Shown: in pieces, positions 7,454-15,251 of the stretch
Layout: the number at the start of each line of letters is the position of its first letter
How positions within the stretch are numbered: position 1 is the stretch's first letter
Assembly: GCA_035416745.1 (NCBI GenBank)
Contig: DAOLNV010000067.1
Location: forward strand, 1 to 28,465
Direction of reading: 5' to 3'
Length of the DNA stretch: 28,465 nt
From: Candidatus Hydrogenedentota bacterium
GTDB taxonomy: Bacteria > Hydrogenedentota > Hydrogenedentia > Hydrogenedentales > SLHB01
Position numbers and translations under genes: made by a program
Notes under the pieces: generated by a model
Databases searched by the model: none
What the model was told of the DNA's origin: nothing
Seen by the model: the letters and a program-made list of their open reading frames with translations, nothing else

Positions 7454-9166
7454 ATGGCCAGACTCTCGGAACACATTACAGCCCTCTTCGTTTTTACGTT
7501 GAGCGCCTCCGGGATTATTGCTTCGCTCTATGCGACCGCACAGGACGGCGTCCCAACATACAACGGGATAATCCTTCCCGGCGACTGGCCCCCAAACAAG
7601 GCCTCGTTTGGATTGGAATCATCGGTACCGCCGTACTTAGAACACCCGCCCGAGGTGGTGTTCGTTGACGTCGGACGCCAACTGTTTGTTGACGATTTTC
7701 TTATTGACAACACGACCATGACGCGGGAATTTCACTTGCCGCGTTACCATCCCGGCAACCCAGTGCTCAAGGCGGACAGACCGTGGGAACAAACCGGACA
7801 CGGCGACCGCCAGGGGCCGATGGCCATGCCCTTCAGCGGCGGGGTCTGGTTTGATCCGGCCGACAGCCTGTTCAAAATGTGGTATTTTGCCGACTATCGT
7901 GATCGGCATCTGTGCTATGCCGTTTCACAGGATGGCATGCACTGGGAGAAGCCGTCTCTCGACGTGGTGCCCGGCACAAACATCGTTTTCCCGAACGCGG
8001 CGGGTGCGTCGGTCGTGTGGCTTGATCTCGAGGAACGCGAGCCCGGGCGGCGGTACAGACTCATCCTTTCACGGGCCGACCCAGAGGCTCTCGAGACAGG
8101 TACTGCGTGGAGCGGCTCGCTATGCTCGATGCGCGTCCACTTCTCGCCGGACGGAATTCACTGGGGAGGCGAAACCGCGAGAACCGGCCCGTGCGGAGAC
8201 CGGAATTCCGCTTTTTGGAACCCGTTTCGCAGGCAATGGGTGTTCAGTATCCGCCACTATTCCGCCTGTGTCGAGGGCGTTGCCCACGCCGTGCGTTGCC
8301 GCAAATACTGGGAGAGTCCGGACCTCGTCAGGAACACTCTCTGGAAACCGCTGGAGCCCGTGCTCTGGACGGCGGCGGATGCGTTGGATGCCAGTCGTCC
8401 CCCCGGCGCGCTGGCTACGGAACTCTACAACCTCGATGCCGTCGCCTACGAAAGCGTGCTTCTCGGATTGTTTGCCATCCAACGGGCAGTGGCCGACACG
8501 GCCCATTACAGACCCAAGATCAACGAAGTCTGTGTTGGTTTCAGCCGTGACGGGTTCCATTGGTTCCGTCCTGACCGAAGATCGTTCCTTCCCGTTTCGG
8601 ATAACAGCCAGGATTGGAACTGGGGAAACGTCCAATCCGTCGGCGGGGTTTGTCTTGTGGTGGGCGGCGAACTCTATTTCTACGCGAGCGGCCGCCGGGG
8701 AGATCCCCCCTTCTTTTGCGACGCAGGCGGCAGCACGGGGTTAGCCATCCTGCGGCGCGACGGGTTTGCGTCCATGAACGCGGCCGAAGAGACCGCAACG
8801 CTTACCACGCGGCCATTACGTTTCTCGGGCAGGCACTTGTTTGTCAACGTCAGTGCCGAGGAAGGAGAACTGCGCGCGGAGATGGTGGGCTCGGACGGGA
8901 ACGCAATTGCTCCGTTCACCTATGCGGACTGCATACCTGTCCGGCAGGACACCACATCAACCGAAATCCGTTGGAACAACGCCGACGGCCTTTCGAGCCT
9001 GCCCGAAACCCCCGTGAGAATCCGGTTTCATCTCAGGCAGGGCAAGCTGTATTCCTTCTGGACAAGCCCGGATTCTTCTGGGGCAAGCCGGGGATATGTC
9101 GCGGCCGGCGGTCCGGGTTTCATAAGCGCCATCGACACCCAGGGGGCATCTCCTGCATACAGGTAG
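7454..9166 (+). CDS. Exported five-bladed beta-propeller glycosidase-like protein (GH32/GH43 superfamily-like)
   Basis: The product has a hydrophobic export signal (about residues 8-28). A propeller-like region follows with repeated blade signatures such as GGVWFDPADSLFKMWY, YAVSQDGMHWEKP, VHFSPDGIHW, NSAFWNPFRRQWVF and FSRDGFHWFRP. The D-G-x-x-W pattern is common in uncharacterised GH32/GH43-related proteins of Planctomycetes-like bacteria. A C-terminal beta-sandwich-like part (about 430-560) resembles the accessory domain of GH32 enzymes. Catalytic residues cannot be assigned with confidence, so the substrate is unknown. The ATG at 7454 (570 residues) places the signal at the N-terminus; an in-frame ATG at 7349 adds 35 residues without signal character. 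Neither start has a clear Shine-Dalgarno. It lies between other exported carbohydrate-active proteins. Confidence 0.75.
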   Translation: MARLSEHITALFVFTLSASGIIASLYATAQDGVPTYNGIILPGDWPPNKASFGLESSVPPYLEHPPEVVFVDVGRQLFVDDFLIDNTTMTREFHLPRYHPGNPVLKADRPWEQTGHGDRQGPMAMPFSGGVWFDPADSLFKMWYFADYRDRHLCYAVSQDGMHWEKPSLDVVPGTNIVFPNAAGASVVWLDLEEREPGRRYRLILSRADPEALETGTAWSGSLCSMRVHFSPDGIHWGGETARTGPCGDRNSAFWNPFRRQWVFSIRHYSACVEGVAHAVRCRKYWESPDLVRNTLWKPLEPVLWTAADALDASRPPGALATELYNLDAVAYESVLLGLFAIQRAVADTAHYRPKINEVCVGFSRDGFHWFRPDRRSFLPVSDNSQDWNWGNVQSVGGVCLVVGGELYFYASGRRGDPPFFCDAGGSTGLAILRRDGFASMNAAEETATLTTRPLRFSGRHLFVNVSAEEGELRAEMVGSDGNAIAPFTYADCIPVRQDTTSTEIRWNNADGLSSLPETPVRIRFHLRQGKLYSFWTSPDSSGASRGYVAAGGPGFISAIDTQGASPAYR

Positions 9167-9168
9167 CA

Positions 9169-9185
9169 GGAGCTTTCTTCGCTCC
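9169..9185. terminator. Short hairpin between convergent genes
   Basis: GGAGC (9169-9173) and GCTCC (9181-9185) form a 5-bp stem with a pyrimidine-rich loop just after the propeller gene and before the convergent isomerase-like gene ends. No clear T-run follows in either direction. It is only a weak candidate for a shared terminator. Confidence 0.25.
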
Positions 9186-9251
9186 AAGATCTCGCAAAGA
9201 TACCGTGTTTCCCGAACGCATTCGGGTCAAATCAAAGTTGAGAACCTTACT

Positions 9252-10247
9252 TCAGGCATCGAGTTCCTGCAGCACATTTGTCAGGTGGGCCAGGGAGCGG
9301 GTTGCCTCCTCCTCCGTGCCGCACTCGACTGACAGCACACCCTTGTAACCGGCTTCCTTCAGCCGCCCCACGATCCGTTTCCAGTCAATGACGCCATCGC
9401 CGCAGGCGCAGCCGACAGCCGTGCCGGTAACCTTGCCGCGTTCCGCCTCGGCCTGCTTCACCGAGATGTCTTTCGCGTGGACATGAACAACCTTGTCGAT
9501 TACGGCATCCAGCATTTCGTACGGGTCCGAGTTGGCGAGAAAGGTGTTTCCGCAGTCATAGTTGCATTTGACCCACGGCGAGTCTACCAGCGACAGGATT
9601 CGCGTCATGCGGTCAACCTTGGCGGTGTACGGCCCATGCGGTTCGATTGCAATGCACACCCCGTTTTCCTCGCACGTCTCCGAGATCGCGCGGAGGTTGA
9701 TCCGCATCACATTATAGGCCTCGGCCTCGTCGAGCCACTTGGGCGGATGCATGTCCTCGCAGATCTGAACGACCTTCACATCAAGCGCCCGGGCATAGCG
9801 AATACCCCTTCGCGCGTATTGAACGCCGTATTCGGGATTGAGCAGATCCGAGTGGGATGATAACCCGCTGATCTGCACGCCGGCCTCCTCACACATGTCT
9901 TTGATGACCTTGGGGTCCGTGTCGAAACTTGTCACGTGGCAGTAGCCGGCGTTGGCGAGCAGGCAGCGGCCGTCCAACATGCACGGCTCGACCCACTTGT
10001 AGCCGATCTCCCCAGCACGCTTGACGCCGTAAGCGAGGCTCTTGTCGGCGTGCCGGACGTATTCCAGGTTGATGCCGATACCCATGCGTTCGCTGGACTC
10101 CCAAGGCGCGCCGGGCTGGCCCGCTGGCGCGGCTTGAGCTGTCTCGACTGCTACCGAGACCGCCGCACCGGCCAGCACCGCATGGTTCATGAACTCGCGC
10201 CGGGTCGAGCCCGGCGTTTCGACCGTATGTTCCCTCTTCTCGGACAT
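9252..10247 (-). CDS. Tat-exported sugar isomerase/epimerase-like TIM-barrel protein
   Basis: It belongs to the xylose isomerase-like TIM-barrel superfamily (AP endonuclease family 2 fold), whose members isomerise or epimerise sugars and polyols with a divalent metal. The 331-residue product starts with a twin-arginine signal: STRREFM at 14-20, then a hydrophobic stretch ending in AQAAPA near 42. It should therefore be folded in the cytoplasm and exported, a pattern frequent in Planctomycetes-like genomes. Likely metal ligands are visible in order: Glu202 (IAIEPHG), Asp231 (NYDCGN), His257 (VHVHAKD) and Glu308 (LSVECG). AGGAGGT (10256-10262) sits eight nt before the ATG. Neighbours are carbohydrate-active proteins, which fits a role in processing a released sugar. 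The substrate is unknown. Confidence 0.85.
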   Translation of the reverse strand: MSEKREHTVETPGSTRREFMNHAVLAGAAVSVAVETAQAAPAGQPGAPWESSERMGIGINLEYVRHADKSLAYGVKRAGEIGYKWVEPCMLDGRCLLANAGYCHVTSFDTDPKVIKDMCEEAGVQISGLSSHSDLLNPEYGVQYARRGIRYARALDVKVVQICEDMHPPKWLDEAEAYNVMRINLRAISETCEENGVCIAIEPHGPYTAKVDRMTRILSLVDSPWVKCNYDCGNTFLANSDPYEMLDAVIDKVVHVHAKDISVKQAEAERGKVTGTAVGCACGDGVIDWKRIVGRLKEAGYKGVLSVECGTEEEATRSLAHLTNVLQELDA

Positions 10248-10484
10248 GATGCAACACCTCCTGGGTCGGGTTCACTGCGTCTTGACGAAAGCCTGTGGGT
10301 GACACGTTAGGTTACCCTAAGTGAGAGGCGCACACCAAGCGTTTTGTCGCAGCCCGAATCGCCGGACAAGAGCCCGATTGGGGGATGAGTCGTGGTCTGG
10401 AGGGCGTGCCCAAAGGGCCGGCCACCTGTCATAGGTGTGCACTACTGCTCCTCGTGACCGAGCCGGGCCGGGATGGGCCTCCGT
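10248..10484. other. Intergenic region with two inverted repeats
   Basis: This 237-nt gap separates two minus-strand genes. It contains TTAGG-TTAC-CCTAA at 10307-10320. It also holds a longer imperfect stem, CCCGAATCG (10353-10361) with CGATTGGGG (10375-10383), pairing at eight of nine positions. The first could be an operator for the isomerase-like gene. The second could be a 3'-end structure of the lyase mRNA; it lacks a U-run. Confidence 0.35.
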
Positions 10485-12920
10485 CTAGCGAACCGCGGCC
10501 TGTGACGTGTACGACGGGCAGTATGACAGCATGGGCGGTTGTGGATACCCCATGGCCAGATGCGCGACGTCCTGCCTGTAAAGCGGGTCTTGCATCAGGC
10601 AGGGGCGCCGGTCCGCGGCCGGAATCGTGGATGTATAGATGCGCAACTCGCCGGGGAAGCTCGTGATGATCTCCTCGCGCCAGTCGCCCAACACATCGGC
10701 CCAGGCTGCCTGGCGGCCTTCGAGGGGTTCGAAGCACGTACCGCCTGTTTCGAACTTGTAAATGCGGGAGTCGGTAACGAGTTCCCGTTGCAGATCGGCG
10801 TCCCAATAGGCTGCCCTGGGCCCCAGGCCGAGATCGCACGTGTCCTCCCTGGCAAGCAATTGGCCTGAGGCGGCATGCAGCCAGCGGTGCGGCCTGTCTT
10901 TCGGCATATCCTTTTCGCCGCTGTAACATTCGAGGCCTGGATAACGGGCGTCAATGTCGGAACACAAGCCCTGGCCATGGACATGCCAGCTCTCTTCGTT
11001 GATGCCCCAGACGAGCACGCCGGTCTTGGCGTCCACGAGACATACGCTGTTTCCCGGGTTGCTCCTTTCAATGCCGTAGTAGATTTCAAAGCCCGGATGG
11101 GTGGGGTCAATCTCACCGGCGTAGCAATGGTCGGGATGGCCCAGGCCGGTCGCCCACAAGCTCTTGCCGTTATCATCTATCACGCAAGAGCCGAGGATGA
11201 CCTCGTCACGCCCGTCACCGTCCACGTCGGCACAATGCATGAAATGGGCGCCCTGCCCCCAGAATGTCTTGGGTTCAGCGGCATTGGTCCATTCCCAAAC
11301 GCGCTCCAAGTTCCCTCCGCGATAGCGGTAGGCCGCCAGCCGCATTTCTCCATACGTGCCGCGGGCCATCATCAGGTGGGGCGTTTTCCCGTCGAGATAC
11401 GCCATGCCCAACTGATTCCGCGACGACAAATTGTATTCGTCCAGGCGCGGATGCCACGGTACGCGGGTGACTTCCTCCCCGGTCAGGCCGTCCAGAATGG
11501 AAAGATACTCGGGGCCGGTTTGCACGCGGCCGTCCGTGTCGCGCGGATCGCCTTCGCCGGTTTTGACAGCGACCTCGGCCTTGCCATCGCCGTCGAAATC
11601 ATAGACGAGGTACGGCGAGTACCATATGCCTTGTTCGATGGACCAGCCAAGGTCTTTGCGCCAGAGAAACGTGCCGTCTTGAAGATATGCTTCGAGCTTG
11701 TAGGTGCCCGGGCTGGGTTTCCAATACTTTTCGTAGGGGTCCACGTTGGCATCGGGCTGTTTGATGACGAAATCATAGGCGCCGTCACCGTCAAGGTCTG
11801 CACAGCCCACTTTCTGAGCGGCGTAATCGTCATTGAGCTTCATGGAGATATACGGTAACGCCGGTGCGCCAGCCTTCACGGTCACTTTCTTCGAGGTTCC
11901 CTGCGGCATCTTGTACAGGAGCGGCTCAACCCAATAGGTCTTGTCCTTATCGGCAGGAGCCAAGCCGTCGGAAAAGTCGGACGTCTTTTCGAGCGGTGTT
12001 TCGTTCAGTCTTACGCCAGAGCCATTCTCCACGGCGCGGTACACATTGAATGCCAGCTCCGGGAAATCGCCCCTGAACAAGCGCCAACCAAGATAGACGC
12101 CGCCGTTGGCGAGCGGCATGGCGACGAGGCCCCGATCGAGGATTTCCTCCTGACGGCGCAGCCCTGCGACGCCGTCCAGCCGCATTCTCAGAGGCACAGG
12201 CAATAATGCCGCTCCCGGTTTGGCTTCGACCAGGAAATAGGCCTCGGCACGTTCGCAACCACACTCTTTCCCACGTGCCAGATGCATGGCGTCATGCAGC
12301 CGCCACAACTCGGTCGGGTCCTGACTTACCAGGCAGTCGATGGCCTTCTTTTTGACCTCTTGGACCGGCCCGATATCCACGTAAACGTCCGGACGAAAGC
12401 TCAGTGATTGGGTATCGGTGAGGACTTCGAAATAGTAGAGGGTCCATCCGCCTTCATGGCGGTACGCTTGCCATGCCAGCGCGCCGACCACCTGATGGTT
12501 CGGGTGCGTATCCAAGGGCCAGTGGGCCAGCACGATGTCCGGGTTGATCTCAGTCAACCAGTCCGTAAACTGCTTTGCCGTGGCGGCATCGGCAGTCAGC
12601 GTTCCCATGTCAAACGGAAAGAAATACGGCTTCGCACCCAGGATTGCGCAGGCGGCCGTAGATTCCCGCCGTCGCACCGTGTCCTCGGGTTCGCCGTTTA
12701 TCGTGCGGTCGCCGCGGAAGGTGGCTGCGTATGCCAGGATCACCTCGTGTCCCGCCTGCGTCAATTCCGCCACGAGCCCGCCCGCGCCGGTCTCCGGGTC
12801 ATCGCAATGCGCTCCAAACACCACCACGCGCAACTTTTTCTCCACCGGAGCGCCTGCCGACACATGAGCCCACAAGAACACTGCGGCAATTACCGCGACC
12901 CAAGCCGTGCTTATACGCAT
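10485..12920 (-). CDS. Secreted PIG-L deacetylase fused to PL11-type rhamnogalacturonan lyase
   Basis: This 811-residue protein joins two enzymes. After a Sec signal peptide (about 1-23) comes a PIG-L/LmbE-type deacetylase (about 30-235). It has AHCDDPETGAGG at 37-48 (metal site His38 and Asp41, catalytic base Asp40) and HWPLDTHPNH at 133-142 (further metal His). From about 240 to the end it matches the PL11 rhamnogalacturonan lyase family (YesW/YesX-like). That part has an N-terminal beta domain with LAFNVYR and RLNETPL, then a calcium-binding propeller with DLDGDG (375), DFDGDG (441) and a later DVDGDG. PL11 enzymes cleave the rhamnogalacturonan I backbone of pectin by beta-elimination. GAGGAGT lies seven nt before the ATG. 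The fusion suggests deacetylation and cleavage of one substrate, which is inference. Both domain calls are strong. Confidence 0.88.
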   Translation of the reverse strand: MRISTAWVAVIAAVFLWAHVSAGAPVEKKLRVVVFGAHCDDPETGAGGLVAELTQAGHEVILAYAATFRGDRTINGEPEDTVRRRESTAACAILGAKPYFFPFDMGTLTADAATAKQFTDWLTEINPDIVLAHWPLDTHPNHQVVGALAWQAYRHEGGWTLYYFEVLTDTQSLSFRPDVYVDIGPVQEVKKKAIDCLVSQDPTELWRLHDAMHLARGKECGCERAEAYFLVEAKPGAALLPVPLRMRLDGVAGLRRQEEILDRGLVAMPLANGGVYLGWRLFRGDFPELAFNVYRAVENGSGVRLNETPLEKTSDFSDGLAPADKDKTYWVEPLLYKMPQGTSKKVTVKAGAPALPYISMKLNDDYAAQKVGCADLDGDGAYDFVIKQPDANVDPYEKYWKPSPGTYKLEAYLQDGTFLWRKDLGWSIEQGIWYSPYLVYDFDGDGKAEVAVKTGEGDPRDTDGRVQTGPEYLSILDGLTGEEVTRVPWHPRLDEYNLSSRNQLGMAYLDGKTPHLMMARGTYGEMRLAAYRYRGGNLERVWEWTNAAEPKTFWGQGAHFMHCADVDGDGRDEVILGSCVIDDNGKSLWATGLGHPDHCYAGEIDPTHPGFEIYYGIERSNPGNSVCLVDAKTGVLVWGINEESWHVHGQGLCSDIDARYPGLECYSGEKDMPKDRPHRWLHAASGQLLAREDTCDLGLGPRAAYWDADLQRELVTDSRIYKFETGGTCFEPLEGRQAAWADVLGDWREEIITSFPGELRIYTSTIPAADRRPCLMQDPLYRQDVAHLAMGYPQPPMLSYCPSYTSQAAVR

Positions 12921-12994
12921 CCTTCTGACTCCTCTGGTGCTCTAATAAACCGCGCCACGCCCGCGTTCGCTTCTCTCGGAGGCGGTCCGGGTCT

Positions 12995-13003
12995 AGTGTA
13001 GCA
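12995..13003 (-). promoter_or_regulatory. Possible extended -10 element for the PIG-L/PL11 gene
   Basis: On the minus strand the bases read TGCTACACT, an extended -10-like motif about 75 nt upstream of the start codon. No good -35 hexamer stands at the right distance. It is a weak candidate only. Confidence 0.2.
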
Positions 13004-13131
13004 CTGTTCGCGGAGGTCCAGCACGCAGCCCTCGCCGCATCGATGCCGGCTCCGGAACGCGCCACTAGACATGGAAAGCGTGCAGCCCGCCCTCCGCGAA
13101 AGGGCGAGAACGGGAAAAGTGGCCACAATCG

Positions 13132-13779
13132 TTATTTGATCTTGTACGTGATGCCCATACCGTCCCCCTTTTCGTCGGAGGCACGAACGATGACGGTATC
13201 GTAGTCAGGACTGGTTTGGACGTAGTCCAAGTAATCCTTCATCGCATCCGCTGATTTGATGACATTGTCAGCGACAATTACTGCGCCGGGTTTGAGTTTT
13301 GGCTCGATGAGTTTGAAGTATTTGAAGTAGTCGTTCTTGACCGCATCGATAAACACGAAATCGAACTCTCCTTCGAGAGCAGGAAGCGTCTTCAATGCGT
13401 CGCCTTCGATGCACGTGACCGATTTCTCAAGGCCCAGTTTCTGCACGTTTTCCCGGCAGGCTTTCACCATGGCGGGATCGATCTCCAGAGTATATAGATG
13501 GCCTCCCGTGCGCTCGAACGCAATGCCCATGTTGATGGCGCCAAAGCCCGTGGCCGAGCCCACCTCAACGCCCCGTTGCGCGTTTCTGCTTTCCACCAGA
13601 ATCCGCAACAACATCGCGTCCTCCGGTGTCGTGTTCAATCCGGTCCGCTTGAACTCCTTGATGAAGCTATTGCGTGCTTCATCGTTGCTTAGGCTTCCCT
13701 CAGCGGAATACGTGACGGGTGCATCGAATGCCGCCACCGACACGAGGACCATCGCAGCGATCAATGCGAAGTTTCTCAT
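13132..13779 (-). CDS. O-methyltransferase family protein with a signal peptide
   Basis: The fold is a class I SAM-dependent methyltransferase of the catechol/caffeoyl-CoA O-methyltransferase type. The 215-residue product has the SAM motif EVGSATGFGAINM (about 71-83), an acidic residue after the second strand (LYTLEID), GDALKTLP and FVFIDAVKNDY with the metal-site Asp, then VIVADNV. The oddity is the N-terminus: MRNFALIAAMVLVSVAAFDAP is a typical Sec signal peptide, so the enzyme seems to be exported, where SAM is not expected. AAAGGAT lies about nine nt before the ATG, which supports this start. It is flanked by intergenic gaps and looks monocistronic. The substrate is unknown; retention in the cytoplasm as a membrane-tethered form is an alternative. 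Confidence 0.82.
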   Translation of the reverse strand: MRNFALIAAMVLVSVAAFDAPVTYSAEGSLSNDEARNSFIKEFKRTGLNTTPEDAMLLRILVESRNAQRGVEVGSATGFGAINMGIAFERTGGHLYTLEIDPAMVKACRENVQKLGLEKSVTCIEGDALKTLPALEGEFDFVFIDAVKNDYFKYFKLIEPKLKPGAVIVADNVIKSADAMKDYLDYVQTSPDYDTVIVRASDEKGDGMGITYKIK

Positions 13780-14057
13780 GCTACCATCCTTTCCGACTCT
13801 TAAAGCCTCGCCATAATACGGCTACTGTCCATAACAACTGAGCAGCGGCCACAATCCTTCTCTCATTATGCTACTGGATTTCCGCAAGTGATACAGCCCG
13901 CCCCCCCGCTTCGGCACAAATTGTCTTTGCCGCGCCATTCAAAACCAGTTGCCCTGGATGAAATCAGGGTCGAGAAGAAAGTACCTTGGACGCCGAACGC
14001 TGAGCCGTTTAGCATGAGTGGTTACACACCGGCCCATGTATCTTCGCATACGGACCC
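13780..14057. other. Intergenic region downstream of the metV operon
   Basis: This 278-nt region lies between the operon end and the methyltransferase gene. It holds a TATTAT -10-like hexamer on the minus strand (13813-13818), without a convincing -35. It also holds the small hairpin described separately. No coding signal was found. Confidence 0.4.
13952..13969 (-). terminator. Weak hairpin after metV
   Basis: CCCTG (13952-13956) and CAGGG (13965-13969) form a 5-bp stem. On the minus strand a TTTT (13944-13941) follows seven nt beyond it. It is the best visible candidate for the end of the large operon, but it is short and far from the U-run. Confidence 0.25.
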
Positions 14058-14768
14058 CTAACCAAGAGACTTGGCCGGGGTCTTTGAACATACGCCTGCG
14101 ATGCACTGGTCTTCGCGGATGACCTTGCGAGGCCCGCCATCGAGGCTGGTGGACCAATCCTGCGTGGGCGCTTCGGTCTCGAAGCTGTCGAGTATGCCGA
14201 GTGCTTTGGCGCGGTCATAGATAAGCTGCCAGGCGCAATCGAGGTCTTCGCGGACTTCGCATATGCCCTCTCGCGAACCGCCGCAGGGACCATTGAGGAG
14301 GCGCTTGGCGCAACGCGTCAAAGGGCAGATTCCGGCGAATTCGCCCAGGCGGCACGCCCCGCATCCCGCGCACTTTTCGGTCCAGACGCCCTGGGATTCC
14401 AGGATGCCGATGAACTGCGTGTTAAGCCCAGGATAGACGGGCGTGTTCGGGAAACGCTCGGCCAAGGCCTGCACGCCCGCACCGCAACCGAGTGAGCATA
14501 TGGCATCGTATTCGGCCACGCGCGATGCAAGAATGTCGATGAAGGCATCCTCGCACTGGCGTTCGATGGTGCATTCGTCGACAACGACTTCACCGCGCCC
14601 GATCAGCTTAAGCGCCATGCGGAGAGCGGAACCCAGGATGCCGGTCTCGCGTTCGCCGCCAGCCAGGCATACGGTAACGCATGTACCACATCCGACAAGG
14701 AGGACTCGGTCATGCTTCTTTACCATGTCTCGGATTTCCGGCACTTTCTTGCGATCGGCAACTATCAC
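14058..14768 (-). CDS. metV: MetV-like methylene-THF reductase partner (MTHFR C-terminal zinc/Fe-S domain family)
   Basis: MetV is the partner of MetF in the Wood-Ljungdahl type methylene-tetrahydrofolate reductase of acetogens, where it carries an iron-sulfur cluster and connects the flavin of MetF to electron donors. The 236-residue product has an N-terminal domain with CGTC and C34, then the cysteine-rich family signature: CAGCGAC at 133-139, CPLTRC at 148-153, and NGPCGGSREGICEV around 159-172, followed by the DCAW region. The GTG at 14768 overlaps the stop of the upstream MvhD gene (GTGA) and has GGGAG seven nt upstream (14776-14780), so it is chosen over a longer frame reaching 14843. 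It is the last gene of the operon, while metF is second, so the two partners are separated by seven genes. Confidence 0.88.
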   Translation of the reverse strand: MIVADRKKVPEIRDMVKKHDRVLLVGCGTCVTVCLAGGERETGILGSALRMALKLIGRGEVVVDECTIERQCEDAFIDILASRVAEYDAICSLGCGAGVQALAERFPNTPVYPGLNTQFIGILESQGVWTEKCAGCGACRLGEFAGICPLTRCAKRLLNGPCGGSREGICEVREDLDCAWQLIYDRAKALGILDSFETEAPTQDWSTSLDGGPRKVIREDQCIAGVCSKTPAKSLG

Positions 14769-15247
14769 CGTTTTTCTCCCGCTACGGCCCGTTGGGCCTC
14801 GTCGTTCATATCGCGGATAGAACGCTCGACATGTTCCCGGCACAGGCGCAGGGGGCTGGGTCCGAGCTTTGCTATCCGTTTGCTCATCAACGTAACGATT
14901 TCGGCGAAACGCGCTCCTTCCGCCGAGGACAGGTTGAACATCTCGAGGCGTTCGGGCTCAATGCCGATCTCCCCGAGAATCTGCTGGGCGCGTTCGACGC
15001 GGCGGCGCGCCCGCAGGTTGCCTTCCTGGAAGTGGCAACCGCCTTCGAGGCAGCCCGCGACGATCACGCCGTCTACCCCGCGCTCGAACGCTGCCAGGAG
15101 GTAGTCGACCTCGATCTTGCCCGTGCACGGCAACCGCAATACGCGGACATTGGCCGGATACGCGATGCGCAGCGTGCCGGCGAGGTCCGCGGCGGCGTAG
15201 GCGCAATAGTGGCAGCAAAAAGCTACTATGATGGGTTCGTCTTCCAT
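14765..15247 (-). CDS. mvhD: MvhD/FlpD-like [2Fe-2S] electron-transfer subunit (copy 1)
   Basis: Proteins of the methyl-viologen-reducing hydrogenase delta family carry a [2Fe-2S] cluster and bring electrons from a partner enzyme to HdrA. The 160-residue product has the conserved cysteines: CCHYC at 11-15, LPCTGK with Cys41, and GCLEGGC at 65-71. A helical C-terminal half follows. The ATG at 15247 lies four nt after the hdrA stop codon, so translation is probably coupled; a frame extending upstream to 15301 would overlap hdrA and is not needed. The position between hdrA and metV matches the HdrABC-MvhD-MetFV module of Moorella-type acetogens and suggests that it is the contact between HdrA and the MetFV reductase. 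A diverged second copy starts the operon. Confidence 0.9.
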   Translation of the reverse strand: MEDEPIIVAFCCHYCAYAAADLAGTLRIAYPANVRVLRLPCTGKIEVDYLLAAFERGVDGVIVAGCLEGGCHFQEGNLRARRRVERAQQILGEIGIEPERLEMFNLSSAEGARFAEIVTLMSKRIAKLGPSPLRLCREHVERSIRDMNDEAQRAVAGEKR

Positions 15248-15251
15248 GATA

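Noticed and set aside
12210..12240. Assembly join or stop between the PIG-L and PL11 parts
   Set aside because: The frame is uninterrupted over 811 codons with a single signal peptide; no second start with a ribosome binding site appears at the junction.
14769..14843. N-terminal extension of the MetV frame
   Set aside because: It overlaps the MvhD gene and lacks family sequence; GTG 14768 has a Shine-Dalgarno and the same overlap pattern as its neighbours.
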